From the NCBI GenBank assembly GCA_963624095.1, contig CAVFNZ010000074.1, positions 1-12,250 on the forward strand: 12,250 nt of DNA. Reading direction: 5' to 3'. Below are positions 6,263 through 12,250 of the stretch, piece by piece (position 1 is the stretch's first letter; every line of letters starts with the position of its first letter). The position numbers were made by a program, and so were the translations under genes. The stretch is from Phocaeicola_A sp963624095 (lineage in GTDB: Bacteria > Bacteroidota > Bacteroidia > Bacteroidales > Bacteroidaceae). The notes beneath the pieces are model-generated. The model was not told where the DNA came from. It ran no database searches and saw only the letters and a list, made by a program, of their open reading frames with translations.

Positions 6263-7259
6263 ATGGTAAAATTAAACAAAGCAGTCATTGCGATGTGCCT
6301 CATGAGTCTTGGGAGCTGAAGTTAAGATTGTCCTATGGTAAGCGGGCAACGAGGCTATCTCGGTATATGAAACAATGGTAAAACTACAGTCCAAGCCGTT
6401 CGCCATGAACGGGAACTCCGTTGTCGGTCTGATACCCAACGACAAGATGGGTAACGATGACCTCTCATGGGAGACCACCAAGACCTTCAACGTCGGTATC
6501 GACTTCGGATTCCTGAACAACCGCATCTCCGGTAACGTCGACTTCTACTCCGCCAGGACGAGCGGCCTGTTGCTGCAACGCAACCTGCCGATTCTGCAAG
6601 GTTACGACAAGGTGTACTCCAACATGGGCAAGACAGCCAACCACGGTGTCGAGTTGACCGTCAACACACGCAACATCGACAAGAAGGACTTCAAGTGGAA
6701 CTCCAGCATCGTGTTCTCATGGAATCACAACGAAATCAAGGAACTCTATGGCGACGGCAAGGACGACATCGGCAACCGCTGGTTCATTGGCGAGGCCGTC
6801 GATGCCGTGTACGACTACGACATGGTAGGCATCTGGCAAGAGGACGAGATTGAGCGTGGCGACCACCTCGACTGGGATCCCGTGGCACAGGCGGACGACG
6901 TGAAGCTGGCCGACCGCAACATGACTACCGAAATAGGCTACTGGACTCCCGAGAACAAGAGCAACAAGTACCGTTCGTTGAAGAAACAATCCAACAAACA
7001 CGGCTACGGCTTCTACGAGGATGCTTCGTTCACGCGCATCAAGGATATCACGCTGGGCTATACGTTCCCCGAGAATTGGATCAACAAGTTGGGCATCAGC
7101 GCACTGACCGTGTACGCATCGGGGCGTAACCTCGTCACCTGGACCGACTGGATTGGCTGGGACCCCGAAACGAGACAGGACGCTCGCGGTAGCGATAACT
7201 GGGAGACAAACTACCCCTACACCAAGAGCTATGTATTTGGTCTGAATGTCACTTTCTAA
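6263..7259 (+). pseudogene. susC-like TonB-dependent outer-membrane transporter, remnant in three frames
   Basis: The ATG at 6263 encodes MVKLNKAVIAMCLMSLGS, a signal-peptide start, then hits TGA at 6317-6319. From about 6313 a second frame reads ELKLRLSYGK, a conserved motif from the barrel region of SusC. After that, the expected GNEAISVYETMVKLQS continues in a third frame, consistent with one lost base near 6340. The third frame then runs unbroken to TAA at 7257-7259 and ends SYVFGLNVTF, the usual SusC C-terminal strand. The latter part contains typical motifs such as LSWETTKTFNVGIDFG and FTRIKDITLGYTFP. Complete SusC proteins are about 1000 residues and carry a carboxypeptidase-like domain and a plug domain; about 650-700 residues including both are missing. 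The ATG at 6375 that opens the long frame is internal to the protein and lacks a signal peptide. SusC normally forms the gated outer-membrane channel with SusD, which follows 20 bp downstream. This copy cannot make a working transporter. Confidence 0.88.
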
Positions 7260-7279
7260 CAATCAAAAACTGAAACAAC

Positions 7280-8666
7280 ATGAAACTACAACATATAATA
7301 GGAGTATTTGCGATGTCGTGTACACTGGCTGTCGTCAACTCAGCCTGCAGCGACTCTTACCTCGACGAGAAGATGTACTCAAACTACGGTTCGGCCGTAA
7401 CAGACGTTGACTCCAAAATAAACGGACTCCACTATTATGTGGGACAAATCCTGGGATGGTCCGACAAGCAGGGCTATGCCGGCATCTGGCAAGACGAAAG
7501 ACCTCGACTTTGCCGTAGCGAACCTGCCCGAAGTGGGCAGCCTGACCATGCCGTCACGCATCTGCAAGGACGCGGCGCGCATGTTGGCGGCCGAAGCGTT
7601 CCTCCGCATGGGTTACCAACAAAACAACAGTGCTTACTACGAGAAGGTCGAGAAGGTAATCACCCCAACCATCACCGAAGGACGCTTCAAGCTGATTCAG
7701 GAACGCTATGGCAAGTACCAGGACGAGAAGGCCGGCGATTACTATGCCGACATGTTCCGCTACGGCAACCAACGCCGCTCACGGGGAAACACCGAAGTCA
7801 TCTGGCTCTTCGAGATGGAGAACAACGCCTCCACTCCCAATGGCACTATCGACAATCCTCAGCAACGGCGAAACTGGGTTCCCGCGTTTCACAAGATAGC
7901 CGGCATGCAAAACGCTGACTCCATAGGCGGACGAGGCAACGGCCGTCTGCGACTGAGCAACTATGTGAAATACGGTCTCTACACGGATGGGGACATCCGC
8001 AACTCCAACAGCAACATCCGCCGCGTGATGTACTACAACAAGATTGGATGGGCCGGCGCTACATATAAAATCAACAAAGACGGATACATCCGCCAAGAGG
8101 GTGAAGCGGTGGACAAGACCGTTACCGTGGGCTTGGGCGACCGTGTTTACGTGTCGGTAAAAGACACCTTGACCATACTCTATCCGCACACTACCAAATG
8201 GGGTGGCTACGACCCGAAAGACGACTTCGGCTACGCGTTGGTAAAGGATTTCCCGATGATGCGTCTGGGCGAGGCTTACCTGTCGCGCGCTGAGGCCCGC
8301 GTACGCCTGAACAACAACAGCGGTGCCGCCGAAGACATCAATGTGCTGCGCGACCGCGCCTTCAAGGATGCCCGTCTGACCGACCCCGAAGCAGGTAAGG
8401 TGACAGCCTCACAGATGAACATCGACTTCATCCTCGACGAGCGCATCCGTGAGTTGGTGGGCGAGGAGAACCGCCGCTTCACGCTGATGCGTACAGGTGA
8501 GTTGGCCAACCGGGTGAACATGATGATGACCAAGTGGGCCGAGTCAACCCCGGAGAAGGCAATCGACGGTTTCGATGCGAAGAAACACATCCTCTTGCCT
8601 ATCCCCCTGACGGAGATACAACTCAACAAGGACGCTGAGCTACAGCAGAATCCTTACTATGATTGA
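7280..8666 (+). pseudogene. susD-like surface glycan-binding lipoprotein, internal deletion with frameshift
   Basis: The ATG at 7280 starts a lipoprotein signal (hydrophobic segment, then NSAC with Cys23 and acidic residues SDSYLDE after it). The SusD N-terminus continues to GYAGIWQ (about 7492). The frame then leaves SusD sequence and ends without family character at 7918. In another frame, starting about 7497, KDLDFAVANLPEVG resumes the SusD fold and runs to TGA at 8664-8666, including the FLRMGYQ and YPHTTKWGG regions, the PMMRLGEAYLSRAEA helix, RDRAF, ERIRELVGEENRRF and the terminal LNPYYD-like end QQNPYYD. Complete SusD proteins are about 500-580 residues. Roughly 100 residues with several TPR-like helices are missing at the junction (7488-7497), and the deleted length is not a multiple of three. 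The ATG at 7437 lies before the junction in the wrong sequence and is not a true start. SusD binds glycan on the cell surface and caps SusC; this copy should be non-functional. Confidence 0.88.
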
Positions 8667-8749
8667 TACGCATCGCCATCAATGACAGAGACAGATTGGT
8701 TTTAGTTTAGGACCAAAGAGTGATAGATTGTTTAGGTTAAACAGGTGAT

Positions 8750-8791
8750 TACAGTCAGCTTCCTTCATTGGAACGCTGACTGTAGTTTTTT
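8750..8791 (+). terminator. Strong intrinsic terminator after susD
   Basis: A perfect 10-bp stem TACAGTCAGC/GCTGACTGTA (8750-8759, 8775-8784), with inner TTCC/GGAA pairing, is followed by G and six T. It ends the susCD transcript and insulates the NUDIX gene. Confidence 0.85.
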
Positions 8792-8827
8792 GTGTCAGCC
8801 ACTCTGGGCTATAGTCCATTTATTGTG

Positions 8828-8835
8828 TAGCTTTG
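8828..8835 (+). promoter_or_regulatory. -7 promoter element for the NUDIX gene
   Basis: TAGCTTTG matches TAnnTTTG and ends 21 bp before the ATG at 8857, giving a short leader. It overlaps an in-frame TTG at 8833, so that TTG cannot be the start codon. No clear -33 TTTG was seen. Confidence 0.6.
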
Positions 8836-8856
8836 CGCACAAAACGAGTACGCAAG

Positions 8857-9366
8857 ATGAACAGTGACAACAAAGAGGAATTGTTCCCCGTGGTGGACGA
8901 GCAGGGGAACGTGACAGGCAAGGCCACCCGTGGCGAGTGCCACAATGGCAGTAAGCTGCTCCACCCCGTGGTACACTTGCACGTGTTCAACGGCAAAGGG
9001 GAACTTTACCTGCAGAAACGTCCCGCATGGAAAGACATCCAGCCGAACAAATGGGACACCGCCGTAGGCGGACATGTGGACTTTGGCGAAAGCGTGGAAG
9101 AGGCGTTGAGACGCGAAGTGCGGGAAGAGTTGGGCATAACGGACTTCACACCCGCGTTCCTCACCCGTTACGTCTTCGAATCCGCCCGCGAGAAGGAGCT
9201 GGTCAACACCTACAAGGCGGTGTATGACGGTCCCGTGCATCCAAGCGACGAGCTGGACGGAGGCAGATTCTGGAGCATTGCCGAGATAAACGAACAGTTA
9301 GGAAAGGATGCCTTCACGCCGAACTTCGAGAACGAATTCCGTCTGTTGGGGTTCGGTGACAAATAG
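8857..9366 (+). CDS. NUDIX hydrolase
   Basis: This 169-residue protein has a complete NUDIX box: G72-x5-E78-x7-R86-E87-V88-x-E90-E91-x-G93-I94. The glutamates bind the divalent metals used to hydrolyse nucleoside-diphosphate-linked compounds. The N-terminus (FPVVDEQGNVTGKATRGECHNG, then LLHPVVHLHVF) resembles the YfcD and isopentenyl-diphosphate isomerase branch of the superfamily, whose members often have unclear substrates. An IPP isomerase role is less likely because the context is not isoprenoid-related. I chose ATG 8857 over TTG 8833 because the TTG lies in the -7 element. The protein has no signal peptide and is expected to be cytoplasmic. The gene is a single transcription unit with its own promoter and flanking terminators. 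Confidence 0.92.
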   Translation: MNSDNKEELFPVVDEQGNVTGKATRGECHNGSKLLHPVVHLHVFNGKGELYLQKRPAWKDIQPNKWDTAVGGHVDFGESVEEALRREVREELGITDFTPAFLTRYVFESAREKELVNTYKAVYDGPVHPSDELDGGRFWSIAEINEQLGKDAFTPNFENEFRLLGFGDK

Positions 9367-9377
9367 GCTGCTAAAAT

Positions 9378-9416
9378 AAAGAGGCTGAAACGACGACTCG
9401 TTACCAGCCTCTTTTT
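9378..9416 (+). terminator. Intrinsic terminator after the NUDIX gene
   Basis: A 10-bp stem AAAGAGGCTG/CAGCCTCTTT (9378-9387, 9405-9414) ends in a run of five T. It begins 12 bp after the NUDIX stop codon. Confidence 0.85.
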
Positions 9417-9617
9417 ACGACACTAACCATTTTCAACCTTTCGGCTGAAGTGCACCGCTGTGCACATTAAAGAACCATTTTATAAACATTTCATAGATCT
9501 GTTAATCTACGGCCGAAAGTTACGGCTATTCTATCATTCCTGCAAACATTTTCAATAAAAGTTTATTTTTTGTCTACGATTTTGTCTTATAAGGGGCATC
9601 GTCCAACGAAAAAGCCT
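9417..9617. other. Non-coding intergenic stretch with short palindromes
   Basis: No coding sequence or RNA gene was recognised. The visible structure is GTGCAC-CGCT-GTGCAC (9450-9465), a CTTTCGGC/GCCGAAAG inverted pair about 66 bp apart (9438-9445, 9512-9519), and ACCATTTT occurring twice (9427-9434, 9474-9481) with a related ACATTTT nearby. The stretch is AT-rich. Its function is unknown. Confidence 0.4.
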
Positions 9618-9689
9618 ACCTTTTGACAAGACAGACTGCATCTCAGCATAATATTCAAGCGAGCTTGATATTCTGCTTTCGATTTGCAC

Positions 9690-9697
9690 TATCTTTG
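9690..9697 (+). promoter_or_regulatory. Upstream -7 promoter element (repeat copy 1)
   Basis: TATCTTTG matches TAnnTTTG. It ends repeat copy 1 and is followed by GATAAGATAG, so that CTATCTT and AAGATAG form a short inverted repeat around it. It lies 113 bp before the HAD start. Confidence 0.5.
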
Positions 9698-9763
9698 GAT
9701 AAGATAGGCGGCATCTCAGCATAATATTTCAAGCGAGCTTGATATTCTGCTTTCGATTTGCAC

Positions 9764-9771
9764 TATCTTTG
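9764..9771 (+). promoter_or_regulatory. Proximal -7 promoter element for the HAD gene (repeat copy 2)
   Basis: TATCTTTG matches TAnnTTTG and ends 39 bp before the ATG at 9811. The palindrome just upstream covers the expected -33 region; CTTG at 9738-9741 is a weak -33 candidate. Confidence 0.65.
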
Positions 9772-9810
9772 CGTGCGACTAGAATTGCAATTTACACTAA
9801 ACAATATCAT

Positions 9811-10470
9811 ATGCGGAAAAAGTACACCACCCTGTTGTTCGACCTCGACGGAACGTTGGTCAACAGCGGAGAAGGCATCACGAAATGCGCCCAGTATGCG
9901 TTGGCCCATTTCGGCATCCAAGTAGACGACTATCACACCTTACGTTTCTTCGTGGGACCGCCTCTTGAGGATTCCTTCAAGGAGTTCTACGGGTTCTCGT
10001 CCGAACAAGCGGCGGAAGCGGTTGCGACATACCGCGAGCGTTATTTCCAAAAAGGCATCTATGAGCAAGCTCCATACCCGGGCGTGACCGACTTCCTGCG
10101 GACGCTGCGCGACCGCGGATACACGATGGCCATCGCCACCAGCAAGGTGCAACTGCAAGCCGAGAGGGTGGTAAACGAACTGTTTCCTCAGTTGAGCCCC
10201 TATTTCGACTACATCTTCGCGCGCGACAACGCCTGCACGCTCCACACCAAGGCGGATGTCATCAACCACGGACTGGAGGTGATGGGCATCACCGACCGTA
10301 GCGGGGTGTTGATGATTGGCGACCGCAAGTTCGACATCCTGGGAGCCAAAGAGTGTCACATCGATTCCATGGGCGTGCTCTATGGCTTTGGAAGCCGCGA
10401 GGAGTTCGAGGCGGCAGGTGCGGACTACGTCTGCAAGGATTACGACGAAATGCTCCACCTGCTCGGTTAG
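9811..10470 (+). CDS. HAD-superfamily hydrolase, phosphoglycolate-phosphatase-like
   Basis: This 219-residue cytoplasmic protein has all four HAD motifs. They are D11-x-D13-G-T (nucleophile and acid/base Asp), T110/S111 in MAIATSK, K147, and G170-D171-R-x-x-D175 for magnesium binding. The cap inserted after motif I is small and helical (about 17-85), as in subfamily IA, and contains FVGPPLEDSF, a motif of the Gph-like group often annotated as phosphoglycolate phosphatase or 5'-nucleotidase. The real substrate cannot be told from sequence. I chose ATG 9811: the frame is open upstream to a TTG at 9739, but that lies inside the promoter repeat and before the -7 element at 9764. The gene is a single transcription unit convergent with groEL. 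Confidence 0.9.
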   Translation: MRKKYTTLLFDLDGTLVNSGEGITKCAQYALAHFGIQVDDYHTLRFFVGPPLEDSFKEFYGFSSEQAAEAVATYRERYFQKGIYEQAPYPGVTDFLRTLRDRGYTMAIATSKVQLQAERVVNELFPQLSPYFDYIFARDNACTLHTKADVINHGLEVMGITDRSGVLMIGDRKFDILGAKECHIDSMGVLYGFGSREEFEAAGADYVCKDYDEMLHLLG

Positions 10471-10497
10471 TCCACTGCCCGACTGGGCATCGACGAA

Positions 10498-10531
10498 CAA
10501 AGCCGCCTGTGAAAACTCACAGACGGCTTTG
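10498..10531. terminator. Hairpin between convergent HAD and groEL genes
   Basis: CAAAGCCG/CGGCTTTG (10498-10505, 10524-10531) with inner TGTGA/TCACA pairing around an AAAC loop forms a long, nearly perfect hairpin. It lies 28 bp after the HAD stop and 39 bp after the groEL stop. It lacks a long T run but probably serves both strands. Confidence 0.65.
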
Positions 10532-10569
10532 CCTCAGGTGCCGAGCACCCTTATACTATGGACGGAAGA

Positions 10570-12207
10570 TTACATCATGCCACCCATGCCGCCCATTCCC
10601 TGAGCGCCCATAGACATATCCGCTTTCTCCTCCTTCTTCTCCACGATGACACATTCCGTTGTCAGGAACATGCCCGCAATGGAAGCGGCGTTCTCCAGAG
10701 CCACACGAGCCACCTTGGCAGGGTCAACCACACCGGCGGCGTGCATGTTCTCGTATTTGTCCGTACGGGCGTTGTAACCGAAGTCACCCTTACCCTCACG
10801 TACCTTCTGTACGACAACGGCACCCTCTTTTCCGGCGTTGGCGACAATCTGGCGCAACGGCTCCTCGATGGCGCGCTTGATGATTTCGATACCGGTCGTC
10901 TCGTCTTCGTTGTCACCCTTCAGGTTCTCCAAAGCGTCGATGGCACGGATGTAGGCTACGCCACCACCCGGAACGATACCTTCCTCGATAGCCGCACGGG
11001 TTGCGCAGAGGGCGTCGTCAACACGGTCTTTCTTCTCTTTCATCTCCACCTCGGAAGCGGCACCGACATAGAGCACTGCTACACCGCCTGACAACTTGGC
11101 CAAACGCTCCTGCAGCTTCTCTTTGTCATAGTCCGAAGTAGTGGTCTTGATTTGAGCTTTGATTTGGTTGACACGCGTAGCGATGTTCTCCTTCTCACCG
11201 GCACCGTTGACGATAGTGGTATTGTCTTTGGTAACGGTAACCTTGTCGCAAGAACCCAACATCTCAAGCGTAGCCTGCTCCAGCTTCAAGCCCTTCTCTT
11301 CGCTGATAACCAAACCTCCGGTAAGGATGGCGATATCTTCGAGCATCTCTTTTCTGCGGTCGCCGAAGCCCGGAGCCTTCACGGCGCAAATCTTCAACTG
11401 TGAGCGCAAACGGTTCACAACCAAGGTTGTCAACGCCTCGCTATCAACATCCTCCGCGATTATCAGCAACGGACGACCGGTCTGAACGGCAGGTTCGAGG
11501 ATAGGAAGCATATCTTTCAAGTTGGAAATCTTCTTGTCGTAAATCAGGATGTAAGGATGTTCCATCACACACTCCATCTTCTCGGTATCCGTTACGAAGT
11601 AAGCGGAGAGGTATCCTCTGTCGAACTGCATACCTTCAACCACACCGATGGTAGTGTCCGTGCCCTTGGCCTCTTCGATGGTGATGACACCGTCCTTGGA
11701 AACCTTACGCATGGCGTCGGCAATCAGCTTACCAATCAACGGGTCGTTGTTGGCGGAGATAGTAGCCACCTGCTCAATCTTGTCGTAGTTGTCACCCACC
11801 TTCTCAGCCTGGTTCTTGATGGACTCCACGACTTTCACAACGGCTTTGTCGATACCGCGTTTCAAATCCATCGGATTGGCACCGGCCGTAACGTTCTTCA
11901 ATCCTACGCCTACGATAGACTGCGCCAAAACGGTAGCGGTCGTCGTACCGTCACCGGCATCATCACCGGTCTTTGAAGCTACGGACTTCACCAACTGCGC
12001 GCCTGTGTTCTGGAAAGCGTCGCTCAGCTCAACCTCCTTGGCAACCGTCACACCATCCTTGGTGATATGAGGAGCACCGAACTTCTTCTCGATGATTACG
12101 TTACGTCCCTTCGGCCCGAGCGTAACTTTCACTGCGTTTGCCAACTCGTCCACACCTTTCTTCAACTGGTCGCGAGCGTCTACGTTAAATAATATCTCTT
12201 TTGCCAT
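10570..12207 (-). CDS. groEL: Chaperonin GroEL (60 kDa, Hsp60)
   Basis: This 545-residue protein is colinear with GroEL throughout. It starts MAKEILFNVDARDQLKKG. The ATP site is visible as T29-LGPKG and K50-D51-GVTVAKE, with GDGTTTATVL at 85-94, and the conserved EGIVPGGGVAYIRA lies in the C-terminal part. The C-terminal GGMGGMM tail is the flexible tail that sits in the ring cavity. GroEL forms two seven-membered rings in the cytoplasm and refolds proteins with GroES using ATP. The length is normal and no break was seen. What looks like the end of groES lies 31 bp upstream on the same strand, so this is the usual groES-groEL operon, and its promoter lies outside the window. Long frames on the opposite strand are shadows of this gene. 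Confidence 0.98.
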   Translation of the reverse strand: MAKEILFNVDARDQLKKGVDELANAVKVTLGPKGRNVIIEKKFGAPHITKDGVTVAKEVELSDAFQNTGAQLVKSVASKTGDDAGDGTTTATVLAQSIVGVGLKNVTAGANPMDLKRGIDKAVVKVVESIKNQAEKVGDNYDKIEQVATISANNDPLIGKLIADAMRKVSKDGVITIEEAKGTDTTIGVVEGMQFDRGYLSAYFVTDTEKMECVMEHPYILIYDKKISNLKDMLPILEPAVQTGRPLLIIAEDVDSEALTTLVVNRLRSQLKICAVKAPGFGDRRKEMLEDIAILTGGLVISEEKGLKLEQATLEMLGSCDKVTVTKDNTTIVNGAGEKENIATRVNQIKAQIKTTTSDYDKEKLQERLAKLSGGVAVLYVGAASEVEMKEKKDRVDDALCATRAAIEEGIVPGGGVAYIRAIDALENLKGDNEDETTGIEIIKRAIEEPLRQIVANAGKEGAVVVQKVREGKGDFGYNARTDKYENMHAAGVVDPAKVARVALENAASIAGMFLTTECVIVEKKEEKADMSMGAQGMGGMGGMM

Positions 12208-12238
12208 AATTCTTAGTATTTAAAAGTTCCATAAATGA

Positions 12239-12250
12239 TTATCCCAACAC
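12239..12250 (-). CDS. groES: Last codons of co-chaperonin GroES (partial)
   Basis: Reading the minus strand from the right edge, GTG TTG GGA TAA gives V-L-G-stop, which fits the VLG end I recall for Bacteroides GroES. It sits 31 bp before the groEL start, the expected place. Only three codons are visible, so the call rests mainly on operon context. Confidence 0.6.
   Translation of the reverse strand: MLG

Larger units (their letters stand above)
9618..9771 (+). repeat. Tandem promoter repeat: two near-identical 60-61 bp copies plus a degenerate partial copy
   Basis: Copy 1 (9638-9697) and copy 2 (9711-9771) are identical except for one extra T in copy 2, with a period of 73 bp. Each starts GCATCTCAGC and ends in the -7 element TATCTTTG. 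Each contains an almost perfect palindrome: AGCATAATATTCAAGC, then GA, then GCTTGATATTCTGCT (9645-9677 in copy 1, 9718-9751 in copy 2). Upstream, 9618-9637 (TACCTTTTGACAAGACAGAC) aligns with the linker after copy 1 and looks like the worn end of a third copy. Confidence 0.85.

Noticed and set aside
6717..7262. A 181-codon minus-strand frame opposite susC
   Set aside because: It overlaps well-conserved SusC barrel sequence and has no start context or domain of its own.
7497..7918. Continuation of the first susD frame past the junction as a novel C-terminus
   Set aside because: The sequence is Arg/His/Pro-rich with no family character, and the SusD sequence continues in another frame over the same bases.
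8833..8856. TTG at 8833 as start of the NUDIX gene
   Set aside because: It overlaps the -7 promoter element TAGCTTTG; the ATG at 8857 fits the family N-terminus.
9638..9771. CRISPR array in the repeated region
   Set aside because: Only two full repeats of 60-61 bp with a 13-bp spacer, each ending in a promoter element, and no cas genes nearby.
9739..9810. TTG at 9739 as start of the HAD gene
   Set aside because: It lies inside the promoter repeat, upstream of the -7 element, and the extra residues are not part of the HAD fold.

Overview
The window comes from a Bacteroidales genome (Bacteroides, Prevotella or a relative). The signs are a SusC/SusD pair, a hybrid two-component system (HTCS) regulator, a GH105-type enzyme, promoters of the Bacteroidetes form TAnnTTTG, and a GroEL ending in a GGM tail. 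The core genes look moderately GC-rich. The left end (about 1-1500) is visibly more AT-rich and carries defence-type genes, which suggests acquired DNA.

Layout. (1) Positions 1-1431, minus strand: a small XRE-type regulator, a 54-codon remnant of a type I restriction subunit (HsdR N-terminus), and a DUF1016/YhcG-type PD-(D/E)XK nuclease gene that runs off the left edge. The remnant and the nuclease gene overlap as ATGA. (2) Positions 1532-8666: a polysaccharide utilisation locus (PUL). On the minus strand are an HTCS regulator and, downstream in the same direction, a secreted two-domain enzyme (GH105 plus DUF2264). Divergent on the plus strand are susC and susD. (3) Positions 8750-9416: a NUDIX hydrolase with its own promoter, between two strong terminators. 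(4) Positions 9367-10531: an intergenic region with a tandemly duplicated promoter repeat, then a HAD phosphatase gene. (5) Positions 10570-12250: groEL on the minus strand, preceded by the last codons of groES.

The PUL has decayed or been rearranged. susC keeps its signal-peptide start, then jumps across a large deletion to its C-terminal third, with a further one-base frameshift. susD has an internal deletion of roughly 100 codons that breaks the frame. The HTCS is open throughout but has lost most of its periplasmic sensor and the first half of its AraC domain. Only the GH105-DUF2264 enzyme looks complete. In a working version the HTCS would sense an oligosaccharide and activate the divergent susCD genes, SusCD would import uronate-containing glycans, and the enzyme would trim terminal uronic acids. 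Here the import and sensing parts should not work, unless the deletions are assembly errors.

The most unusual signals are: the coupled hsdR-remnant/DUF1016 pair with palindromic coding repeats; the three adjacent, independently deleted PUL genes next to an intact enzyme; the 21-bp-spaced repeat between the HTCS and susC; and the duplicated promoter-palindrome module upstream of the HAD gene. I saw no complete, clearly novel system.
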